From assembly GCA_902761955.1 (NCBI GenBank), contig CACWMM010000004.1, positions 1-64,000 on the forward strand: a stretch of DNA of 64,000 bases, read 5' to 3'. Shown here piece by piece: positions 9,080-16,210 of the stretch. Made by a program: the position numbers and the translations under genes. This stretch comes from Parafannyhessea sp902761955. GTDB lineage: Bacteria > Actinomycetota > Coriobacteriia > Coriobacteriales > Atopobiaceae. The notes under the pieces are model-generated. The model ran no database searches and had not been told where the DNA came from. It saw only the letters and a list, made by a program, of their open reading frames with translations. Positions within the stretch are counted from its first letter, which is position 1, and every line of letters starts with the position of its first letter.

Positions 9080-10237
9080 ATGCCGCTCACGCTGATTCGC
9101 CAAGACATAACCCGCATGCGGGTCGATGCCCTCGTCAGTCCCACTGACGAGGGTCTCTCTGCGGACGGAGGGGCGTCTGCCGCGATCTTCCGTGCCGCCG
9201 GTGCCCTCCGCATGGAGGCGGCATGTCACAAGGCCGGCCGTGTGGAATGTGGCAAAGCGATCGCGACTCCCGGCTTCGACCTGCCTGCACGGTGGGTCAT
9301 ACACACGGTGGGCCCGCACTGGCCGGAAGGCTCCGTCGACGTCGGGTGGCAGACGCACCTGAGGTCGCTGCTCGCACGGTGCTACCAAAGCTCGCTTGAC
9401 GTGGCGGCTTCGCTCGGTGCGACCTCCGTCGCGTTCCCGCTGATCTCTTCCGGCGCCTTCGGCTACCCAAGGGAACTGGCGATCGAGGACGCGACCACGG
9501 CAATTCGCTCGTGGCTTGATGCGGCGCCGGATGGCCGCGCGGACATAGAGGTCTACCTCGTGCTCTTCGACCGCGAGTCCACGCGCGAGGCCCGGGCGCT
9601 CGACCCGGGGCTCGAGGAGTACATCGACCAGCGCTACGTGGACGAGGCCGAGCGTCGCGACCCCAGGCGCCGGCCCAAACGCGAGCGTCGCTGGCATGCG
9701 GATGCGACCACGGATGACGAGTCCTTCTCGCCCGGAGGGCTGTCGCCCGAGTCGCTTGGGGAACCTGCGTCGGCGACCGCGGAGCGCGAGGCAGCGGCCG
9801 AGCCTACGGTGGCGGCTGAGGAGCCGGTCTACATGGGCGCGGCATGCCTGGGCGGCGCCGTCTTCGGGGACGAGCTGGACGACCTGCTGGCGAACCTCGA
9901 CGCGTCGTTCAGCGAGACGCTGCTTTCCATGATCGACGCGCGCGGGCTGACAGACGCGCAGGTGTACGGCCGCGCGAACCTGACGCGCCAGTATTTCAGC
10001 AAGTTGCGATCCGGCAGGCTAAACCCCAGCAAACGCGTGGTCCTAGCGCTCGCCGTGGCGCTGGAGCTCGACCTGGACCAGACGCAGACGCTTCTGGCCC
10101 GTGCCGGCTATGTGTTCGCTCACAACAGCAAGTTTGACGTGATAGTTGAGTACTTTATATCGCATCGTGTGTACGACGTTGACCGCATCAACTACGAGCT
10201 CTTCTGCCATGACCAGCAGCTGCTGGGCGTGGCGTGA
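9080..10237 (+). CDS. Macrodomain protein fused to a C-terminal helix-turn-helix domain
   Basis: The product has about 385 residues. Residues 1-170 are a macrodomain, a fold that binds ADP-ribose or removes it: VDALVSPTDEGL, an Ala-rich AIFRAAG helix, WVIHTVGP and PLISSGAFGYP are all characteristic. A charged, Ala/Glu/Pro-rich linker spans about 185-265. Residues 290-345 read as an HTH_XRE-type domain (VYGRANLTRQYFSKLRSG, then LALAVALELDLDQT). ATG 9080 is chosen for the GGGGGAAG just upstream. The arrangement suggests a regulator or scaffold that senses ADP-ribose signals. The VWA gene follows in the same direction after 156 bp. Confidence 0.75.
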   Translation: MPLTLIRQDITRMRVDALVSPTDEGLSADGGASAAIFRAAGALRMEAACHKAGRVECGKAIATPGFDLPARWVIHTVGPHWPEGSVDVGWQTHLRSLLARCYQSSLDVAASLGATSVAFPLISSGAFGYPRELAIEDATTAIRSWLDAAPDGRADIEVYLVLFDRESTREARALDPGLEEYIDQRYVDEAERRDPRRRPKRERRWHADATTDDESFSPGGLSPESLGEPASATAEREAAAEPTVAAEEPVYMGAACLGGAVFGDELDDLLANLDASFSETLLSMIDARGLTDAQVYGRANLTRQYFSKLRSGRLNPSKRVVLALAVALELDLDQTQTLLARAGYVFAHNSKFDVIVEYFISHRVYDVDRINYELFCHDQQLLGVA

Positions 10238-10393
10238 CGCTGCGTTTGCAGCGATGTGGAAAACAGGTCCTTGGCCTGCTGATTTGCAAGGTACTACGAT
10301 GTAGCCTCTCAGTTTACCCATGGCGTCTCCGCGCCGCCTAGACTTGTGCCAGCACGAGGCCAGAGGCGGGACGCCCGCGGGAGGGAGCGCATC

Positions 10394-11119
10394 ATGTCAC
10401 AGCATGGGTATGGAAATGGAACGCGCAATCGGTACGGAAGCGGCAGGGTTGACCACGACGTCCCGGAGCCGGGCGGGCGCGTAAGGCCCGGTTTGACGGA
10501 GCTGGTTTTCGTGGTGGACGAGAGCGGCTCAATGTACGCCTTGCGCGACGACACCGTGGGCGGGTTCAATGTGACGCTCGAGAAGAACCGGCGCCTGGAC
10601 GGCGAGGCAAACGTGTCCGTGGTGTTCTTCAGCGACGAGGCCCGCGTTGCGTGCGACCGTCGTCCCATCAGCGAGGTGGAGCCGCTTGGTCCGGACGACT
10701 ACCAGCCGGGCGGATGCACCGCGCTTCTGGACGCGCTTGGCGGCGCCATCAAGCACACGGCGTTGGTGCAGTCCTGCCAGCCGGACGGGTGGCGCGCGGA
10801 GCACGTGGTGGTCGTGGTCATAACGGACGGGCTCGAGAACGCGAGCCACAGCTACACGTACGACCGCGTGCGACGCATGGTCGGCGCATGCAAGCGCCAA
10901 GGTTGGGAGTTCGTGTTCTTGGGGGCAAACATCGACGCAATCGAGGAGGCGGGGCGGATAGGCATCTGCGAGGATCGCGTTGCGCAGTACGTATGCGACC
11001 GCGGCGGCGTGAGCCTGGCGTATGACGCCGTGTCGGATGTGACGTGCGGCGCGCGCGTCGGCTGCATTCCGCCAGACTGGAACGCCCGCGTGAACGAGGA
11101 CGCACGCCATCGCGGGTAG
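10394..11119 (+). CDS. VWA-domain protein
   Basis: A 241-residue protein with a von Willebrand factor A domain. The metal-ion-dependent adhesion motif DESGSM is near residue 42, a conserved Thr is in GGCTALLDALG, and an Asp is in VITDGLENAS. It resembles TerY-type or stress-associated cytosolic VWA proteins; no signal peptide or membrane helix is visible. ATG 10394 has GAGGGAGCG upstream. Its position after the macrodomain-HTH gene suggests a shared function, but the 156-bp gap means co-transcription is not certain. Confidence 0.75.
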   Translation: MSQHGYGNGTRNRYGSGRVDHDVPEPGGRVRPGLTELVFVVDESGSMYALRDDTVGGFNVTLEKNRRLDGEANVSVVFFSDEARVACDRRPISEVEPLGPDDYQPGGCTALLDALGGAIKHTALVQSCQPDGWRAEHVVVVVITDGLENASHSYTYDRVRRMVGACKRQGWEFVFLGANIDAIEEAGRIGICEDRVAQYVCDRGGVSLAYDAVSDVTCGARVGCIPPDWNARVNEDARHRG

Positions 11120-11172
11120 TGCCGCGCCGCGACAGCGCCCTGGTGGCACGCCCGCCCTCCGCGGTGCGCGAA

Positions 11173-11190
11173 CCTTACGAACTCGTAAGG
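11173..11190. promoter_or_regulatory. Inverted repeat upstream of a small membrane-protein gene
   Basis: CCTTACGAACTCGTAAGG is an 8-bp perfect inverted repeat with a 2-base spacer, about 100 bp before the small gene at 11293. The layout suits a dimeric repressor operator. The regulator is unknown. Confidence 0.4.
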
Positions 11191-11292
11191 TGGCCGTAAG
11201 CTGCGCCTATGGCAGCTCCGTCGCTCCTGTAAGACCATATGGTCGTCAAAGGGAATGCGCCGCAGTGGCGGCGCGGAAAGATAGGAGCAACC

Positions 11293-11460
11293 ATGGAGTT
11301 CGCCAGGGAGTTTGTCGAGAACCTCTTGTTCGTAGCGGTGAGCGGCCTGCTGTTTCTGATCGTAGTGGTGGGCGACGGCTCGGACGCGATGGAGTCCAGG
11401 AACATCTTCGGGCGTCGCGACCGTCGCTATCGCAGGTATGGCCGCGGGCGCAGCCGCTGA
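11293..11460 (+). CDS. Small membrane protein, function unknown
   Basis: A 55-residue product starting at ATG 11293 after ATAGGAGCAACC. Residues 8-26 form one strong hydrophobic helix (FVENLLFVAVSGLLFLIVVV), followed by a short acidic segment and a very basic Arg/Tyr-rich tail (RRDRRYRRYGRGRSR), so the tail is expected in the cytoplasm. I recognise no family. The good ribosome binding site, the operator-like repeat upstream and the terminator hairpin downstream support a real gene. Confidence 0.5.
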   Translation: MEFAREFVENLLFVAVSGLLFLIVVVGDGSDAMESRNIFGRRDRRYRRYGRGRSR

Positions 11461-11521
11461 CGTCCCACGCGCGAAAGGCGCGTGCAAGCAAGACAAGTGC
11501 AAGAAAGACAAGTGCAAGCTT

Positions 11522-11566
11522 GCGAGAAGAGCGCCCCGGCCATGGTTGGTGCCATGACCGGGGCGC
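11522..11566 (-). terminator. Hairpin serving convergent transcripts, mainly the alcohol dehydrogenase gene
   Basis: A 15-bp stem with one mismatch (11531-11545 with 11552-11566; core CGCCCCGGCCATGG). Read leftward, the stem is followed by TCTTCTCGC, a pyrimidine-rich tail seen after other hairpins in this window. It lies 75 bp beyond the stop of the minus-strand gene and 71 bp beyond the stop of the plus-strand small gene. Confidence 0.6.
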
Positions 11567-11640
11567 GGCGCTAACGCTTTGCCTTGCACGTTTCTGCCCC
11601 GCGCATGACGCTGGTTGCGTGGAGCAAATCGCCCGTGGCG

Positions 11641-12801
11641 CTACAGGGCGGCGCGATAGATCTCTACGATGTCGTCCTTCGACAGCGGGACGAAGGAACC
11701 CTTGCAGCCATTGGCAGCCTTCTGGGCCATGACCTCGAAGTTCTTCTCGTCCGTGATGCCCACCTCGCGAAGGGTCGCGGGCATGTGCATGGTCTGCGTG
11801 AAGAACTCGCGCGTGCGCACGATGGCCTCGCGCGCGACGGCCTCGTCCTCCGTGCCGGTGAGGCCCCAGACGTTGCGGCCGTATGCGGCGAAGAGCGCGA
11901 CGGTGTCTGCGCTCAGCACGTGCTCCATCCACGCGGGCGTGAGGATGGCGAGGCCTTCGCCGTGAGTTATGTCATAAAACGCGGAGAGCTCGTGCTCCAT
12001 GGGGTGGACGCACCACGCGGGGGAGCAGCCGTCTCCCACCAGGCCGTTGATGGCGTGGCTGGCCGCCCACATGAGGTTTGCGCGTGCGTCGTAGTCGTCC
12101 GGGTGGGCAAGCGCGATGGGCCCGTAGTGGATCATGGTCTTGAGCAGACCCTCGGCCATGCGTTTCTGCACGTAGGCGCCCTCATCCATGCTGAAGTAGT
12201 TCTCGAAGGTGTGGCTCATCATGTCCGCGGTGCCGGCAGCGGTCTGGCGCGCCGGGACGGAGAACGTGTACGTGGGGTCGAGCACGGACATGGTGGGCTT
12301 GAGGCACTCGCCGGCGGTGCCCCACTTCTCGTTCTTGGTCATATCGGATATTACGGCGAACGCATCCATCTCGGAACCCGTGGCGGAAAGGGTGAGGACC
12401 GAGAAGATCGGGAGCGCGTCCTTGATGAGCTCCGGCTTGATCACGAGGTCCCATGCGTCGCCATCGTACTTTGCGCCGGCGGCGACCACCTTGGCGCAGT
12501 CGATGGTGGAGCCGCCGCCGATGGCGAGCACCATCTGGATGTCGTTCTGGTGGCAGAGCTCGACGCCGCGGCGCACGGTCTGGATGCGCGGGTTGGGCTC
12601 CACGCCGGAAAGCTCGAACACCTGGACGCCGGCGTCCTTGAGGATGGAGAGCGCCTGGTCGTAGATGCCGTTGCGCTTGATGGAGCCGCCGCCGTAGCAC
12701 AAAAGCGCGCGGCTGCCGTAGTTGGCGAGCTCCGCCAGGTGCGAGATCTGGCCCTTGCCAAAGTGGATGGTGGTGGGAACGTGGAACGTGAAGTTGTACA
12801 T
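11641..12801 (-). CDS. Iron-containing alcohol dehydrogenase, BdhA/YqhD-like
   Basis: A 386-residue group III alcohol dehydrogenase that reduces aldehydes to alcohols with NAD(P)H in fermentation. The nucleotide-binding GGGS is seen twice (CYGGGSIKRNG and IGGGSTIDCAK); the second, with its Ser/Thr pattern, is typical of NADPH-dependent butanol dehydrogenases. Metal-binding histidines lie in DMMSHTFENYF and in the signature HPMEHELSAFYDITHGEG. The start at ATG 12801 has AAGGAGCAGC upstream. It is a single gene. Substrate cannot be told from the sequence. Confidence 0.85.
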   Translation of the reverse strand: MYNFTFHVPTTIHFGKGQISHLAELANYGSRALLCYGGGSIKRNGIYDQALSILKDAGVQVFELSGVEPNPRIQTVRRGVELCHQNDIQMVLAIGGGSTIDCAKVVAAGAKYDGDAWDLVIKPELIKDALPIFSVLTLSATGSEMDAFAVISDMTKNEKWGTAGECLKPTMSVLDPTYTFSVPARQTAAGTADMMSHTFENYFSMDEGAYVQKRMAEGLLKTMIHYGPIALAHPDDYDARANLMWAASHAINGLVGDGCSPAWCVHPMEHELSAFYDITHGEGLAILTPAWMEHVLSADTVALFAAYGRNVWGLTGTEDEAVAREAIVRTREFFTQTMHMPATLREVGITDEKNFEVMAQKAANGCKGSFVPLSKDDIVEIYRAAL

Positions 12802-13022
12802 GCTGCTCCTTAGGGTCCGGCCGTGGCGCCTGGTTGCGCCGCGACGCCCGGCAGTGCGGCCGGGCTGTGCCATGAACAGATTCGTTATACCCCGTTATAG
12901 AAGCAGATGTCTGCAAGATGCGCAGGCGGCGGCATGTGCGCGACGAGCGCGGTTGCGCGGGTGGGAAGCGCAGGAGTGCGAAAGAGAAGTGCAAGGGTGC
13001 GGACGGGCGGTCCGCCTTTGGG

Positions 13023-13721
13023 TTACCTTGCCTGCGTCTGCGCTGCGGGGCGCTCGTGCTCGCGGTCCTCGAACATGAGGGCGAAGGCAACCAGGAGGAA
13101 CAGGCTGCTTGCCATGATCGCGTGCAGGGAGAACGCCCCAAGCAGGAAGTTGCCAAGGATTGCGCCGCAGACGAAGGTGAGGATCACGAGGTAGTACAGA
13201 AACGCGGTGCGGAGGTCGCGGTGACGGCGCCCGTGCACGTAGCTGACGAGCGCCTGCGTGCCGCTGCGAAGGTTGCCGATGCACATGGTCGTGGCAAACG
13301 GTCGGCCGTGCAGCTTGCGGAACGCCTGCACCTGCATGCCACAGGCAAGGGACGTGAGGCTGTTTGCGACAAGGTTGACGGATCCCGGCATGAGCGAGAC
13401 CGCGACGAGCAAGATGGCCTCGATTGCGACGACGGTCTGGCGCCAGTGCATGCCACGGCCCTTGTGGAGGCGAATCTCGTGCGCGATGGCGCAGCCTGCC
13501 GCGAAGCCGAGGATGGGGCAGAGGTAGTGCGGCACGTTCTGCCACGCGCCGGTAGAGATGTTCACGCCCAGGAGCAGGAGGTTGCCGGTCTGCGCGTTGG
13601 CGAAGACCTTGTCGCGCCCCAGAAAGGAGTACGCGTCCATGAGGCCGCCGGAGCAGGCGAGGACCATTGCGAGCCAGACGGACTCTGATGTCTGTGATGC
13701 GCGCTTCCTGAGCAGGTTCAT
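13023..13721 (-). CDS. DUF1275 (YoaK-type) membrane protein
   Basis: A 232-residue integral membrane protein with six or so helices. It shows the family features GGLMDAYSFLGRDKVFANAQTGN near residues 22-45 and MCIGNLRSGTQAL near 145. ATG 13721 is chosen over an in-frame ATG 81 bases further upstream because AAGGAAG precedes it. The family's role is unknown; some members are described as putative transporters. It is transcribed alone, divergently from tatA. Confidence 0.85.
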   Translation of the reverse strand: MNLLRKRASQTSESVWLAMVLACSGGLMDAYSFLGRDKVFANAQTGNLLLLGVNISTGAWQNVPHYLCPILGFAAGCAIAHEIRLHKGRGMHWRQTVVAIEAILLVAVSLMPGSVNLVANSLTSLACGMQVQAFRKLHGRPFATTMCIGNLRSGTQALVSYVHGRRHRDLRTAFLYYLVILTFVCGAILGNFLLGAFSLHAIMASSLFLLVAFALMFEDREHERPAAQTQAR

Positions 13722-14084
13722 GCTTGCTTCCTTCTGTTGGCGACGGTCGCTCGCTGGCGTTGCGTGGTGCGTCGCGACTTTTGCAAAACAACTGATAGAC
13801 AAGAGAGAAAGATACTACAGTCAAGCTGAATACGGCAGACGGTAGCGAAATTGTTGCGAAAGCAGCGTTGCGGCTAGTCGCAAAGAGCTGTCATTGTGCA
13901 TGAGGTTGGTTGATGCGTTGCCGTTGTGTGCGACCAACGCGCAGCTTGCTGCAAAGAGTGCAAGCACCCATACAAACCGTATATGGATTGCACAAATACT
14001 TGTATTTTACCTATGGCGGGGCTGGGCCTACGCTCTTGAAGACGGACGGGACGTCCGAGGTCCTCGTCAGAAAGGCAGGAAGAC
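13722..14084. other. Divergent intergenic region, DUF1275 gene to tatA
   Basis: No gene is visible. The segment 13965-14010 is A+T-rich, with TTGCAC at 13988, and is a reasonable place for the tatA promoter, but the matching -10 is poor. AGGCAGGAAG precedes the tatA start. Confidence 0.35.
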
Positions 14085-14273
14085 ATGAATCCAGACCACC
14101 TCATCATGGCAGCCTTGTTTGCGCTGCTGCTGATCTACGGCCCCAACAAGCTGCCCCAACTGGGAAACGCGCTTGGCAAGACGGTCAAGAACGTTCGCGA
14201 GGGCATGGACGGCGTTGGCGACGACGAGACCGCGATCGTGCAGGACTCCGCTACGGACGCAGATAGGCAGTAG
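14085..14273 (+). CDS. tatA: Twin-arginine translocase subunit TatA/E
   Basis: A 62-residue protein with one N-terminal membrane helix (IMAALFALLLI) followed by the family hinge and amphipathic helix YGPNKLPQLGNALGKTVKNV, then a charged tail. TatA oligomers form the pore for folded proteins carrying twin-arginine signals. The peptide-binding lipoprotein at 979 has such a signal, so a substrate is encoded in this window. tatC is not here. Short length is normal for TatA/E. Confidence 0.8.
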   Translation: MNPDHLIMAALFALLLIYGPNKLPQLGNALGKTVKNVREGMDGVGDDETAIVQDSATDADRQ

Positions 14274-14367
14274 GCTCACGTGGCGGAGCGGTACGTGGCA
14301 TTAGATGGCGACCAAGGTGCCGCGTCCTTCTAGCCCGCGCCAAGGCGAAAGGCACATTCAAGTTGAG

Positions 14368-14400
14368 GCACCCCCAGTAGGACCATCCTACTGGGGGTGC
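14368..14400 (+). terminator. Strong hairpin after tatA
   Basis: A perfect 15-bp stem (14368-14382 with 14386-14400, core GCACCCCCAGTAGGA) has a 3-base loop and is followed by GTTGTC. It lies 95 bp after the tatA stop and separates tatA from the marR promoter. Confidence 0.65.
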
Positions 14401-14461
14401 GTTGTCATGTTCGAGTTTATGCTCCCCGTTACGGTGCCTGCCATCTAGATTGTGTTGAAGA

Positions 14462-14524
14462 TGTTGACAGAGCAACAATTGAGATAAAGACTGGCGTGCC
14501 TGCTATTATGTTGACAAGTCAACA
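14462..14524 (+). promoter_or_regulatory. Promoter of marR with two matched operator sites
   Basis: Two 16-bp sites have the same geometry: TGTTGACAGAGCAACA at 14462-14477 and TGTTGACAAGTCAACA at 14509-14524, the second a perfect 7-bp inverted repeat with spacer AA. A possible promoter (TTGAGA at 14479, TATTAT at 14504, 19-bp spacing) lies between and partly under them. Site length and symmetry fit MarR dimers, so autorepression by the downstream gene is the simplest reading. Confidence 0.65.
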
Positions 14525-14609
14525 AGAGCATGCGTGCGCGCATGGTAGAATCAGGCTCATAACGAGGCGAAAAGTCCCGCCAGTGAGGTGTCGAGCAGGG
14601 GAGAAGAGC

Positions 14610-15062
14610 GTGGCTAACGAGAGGTTCGAGAACTTCGTGGGCGTAATCTATGCGCTCAACAAGGAGATCGGCCGCATCAAGACGCAGAAGATGGCATCGC
14701 TTGGCCTGCGCGGGACCGACACCATGGTCCTGTACTACCTTGCTCACGCGGACGGGGACCTTGCGGAGGCGGACGTCGCGCGGCTGATGCGACAGGACCG
14801 CGCCGCCGTGACGCGCATCGTGTCGCGGCTGGAGGCGCAGGGCATGGTCGTGCGCGGCCATGCGAGCGAGGACGCCAAGGCCCGCGGGTCTAGGTACCGC
14901 GCGCCGGTGACACTCACGGCGGCGGGTCGCAAGGCGGCGGCCGAACTTGACCAGATCATAGACGACGTGGTGTTCGAGGCGAGCGCGGACATTGGCCCGC
15001 AGGAGCGCGAGCGCATGTACACGTGGCTGACGCAGGTGCTGGAGTCGCTCGAGCGCATCTAG
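14610..15062 (+). CDS. MarR-family transcriptional regulator
   Basis: A 150-residue winged-helix repressor. GTG 14610 follows GGGGAGAAGAG. The core helices LAEADVARLMRQDRAAVTRIVSRLEAQGMVV are near residues 50-80 and the wing YRAPVTLTAAGRKAA near 100-112. It is probably autoregulated through the two 16-bp sites upstream. It is followed after 120 bp by degV in the same direction. The ligand is unknown. Confidence 0.85.
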   Translation: MANERFENFVGVIYALNKEIGRIKTQKMASLGLRGTDTMVLYYLAHADGDLAEADVARLMRQDRAAVTRIVSRLEAQGMVVRGHASEDAKARGSRYRAPVTLTAAGRKAAAELDQIIDDVVFEASADIGPQERERMYTWLTQVLESLERI

Positions 15063-15182
15063 CCTGCGGTGCGGACGGCGACCCCGACGGCTCGAGTGAC
15101 GCGGGCCAAGCGGGCGCCGGCGTCGCAAAGACATCCGAAAGACAACCTAAAGACAAGCAACCAGGGCGCGAAAGGAGCGGCC

Positions 15183-16022
15183 ATGGCCACTCGTATCATC
15201 ACGGACTCCGCATCGGACATTGTGGACTTCCCAAATCCCAACCTCACCGTGCTGCCCATGACGGTGGCGTTTGGCAGTACCGTGTACCACGACGGCGTGG
15301 ACCTCACGCACGAGCGGTTCTACGACCTGCTGGTGGAATCCGACGAGCTTCCCAGCACGGGCGCGGTGTCGCCGGGCGTGTTCGTGCAGGCGTACGACGA
15401 GGCGCAGGCAGCGGGGGAGGACGTCGTGGTCGTCACGCTCTCCTCAAAGGTATCTGCAACGTGGCAGAGCGCGCGCATTGCGGCGGAGGGCCGTGACGGC
15501 GTGCATGTTGTCGACTCGCTCAGCTCCTGCATCGGCGAGCGCGTGCTGGTGGAGTACGCGCTCATGCTTGCGGAGCGCGGCCTTCCCGCGGCGGACATCG
15601 CGGCACGGCTTGAGCGGGCGCGCTCGCGCGTGCACATGCTCGCCCTGCTGGACACCCTGGAGTACCTGCGCCGAGGCGGGCGCATTGGGTCTGCGGCCGC
15701 GGCGGCGGGCGCGCTGCTTGCGCTGAAGCCCGTAGTGACCATGACGGACGGCGAGGTGGAGCTGCTGGGCAAGGCGCGCGGCTCCAAGAACGCAAGAAAC
15801 CTGCTAGTCGAGCTTGTGGGCGAGCATCCCATCGACTTCGCGATGCCGTTCTGCCTTGCGTACACCGCCGGTGGCGAGGCCATGCTGAAGAAGTACGTGC
15901 GCGACTCCAGCGACCTGTGGGAGGGCATCGTGGACGCGCTGCCCATCTGCAGCGTGGGCGCCACCATCGGCACGCACGCCGGCCCCGGTGCCATTGCGGT
16001 CGCGTACTTCTCGCAGGAGTAG
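15183..16022 (+). CDS. DegV-family fatty-acid-binding protein
   Basis: A 279-residue DegV protein. These bind a fatty acid between two domains and, as FakB, present it to the kinase FakA for phosphorylation. Motifs are ITDSASDI at the N-terminus, PSTGAVSPG near residue 58, LSSKVSATWQSAR near 87, and LRRGGRIG near 163, plus GTHAGPGAIAV at the C-terminus. ATG 15183 has AAAGGAGCGGCC upstream. fakA is not nearby. Co-transcription with marR is possible. Confidence 0.85.
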   Translation: MATRIITDSASDIVDFPNPNLTVLPMTVAFGSTVYHDGVDLTHERFYDLLVESDELPSTGAVSPGVFVQAYDEAQAAGEDVVVVTLSSKVSATWQSARIAAEGRDGVHVVDSLSSCIGERVLVEYALMLAERGLPAADIAARLERARSRVHMLALLDTLEYLRRGGRIGSAAAAAGALLALKPVVTMTDGEVELLGKARGSKNARNLLVELVGEHPIDFAMPFCLAYTAGGEAMLKKYVRDSSDLWEGIVDALPICSVGATIGTHAGPGAIAVAYFSQE

Positions 16023-16106
16023 CACGCCCTCGGCGGGCGAGAAGCGCAAGACATCTGCAAGGAGGTGCGCTCGGGTCGTGCTGCCGCCTCCATTGGGGCG
16101 CATGCA

Positions 16107-16139
16107 AAGGGCGGCCGTCAGTGGGGACGACCGCCCTTC
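16107..16139. terminator. Bidirectional hairpin between degV and the GT39 gene
   Basis: A 13-bp stem with one mismatch (16107-16119 with 16126-16138; AAGGGCGGCCGTC arm) and loop AGTGGG. The plus-strand tail is CTCGGCTACTT. It is placed between two convergent genes. Confidence 0.6.
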
Positions 16140-16210
16140 TCGGCTACTTACACTTGTCTGCACGCGGGTCTACACGCGCGGACCCTGTGCGAGCGGAGCC
16201 CCCGCTGGCG

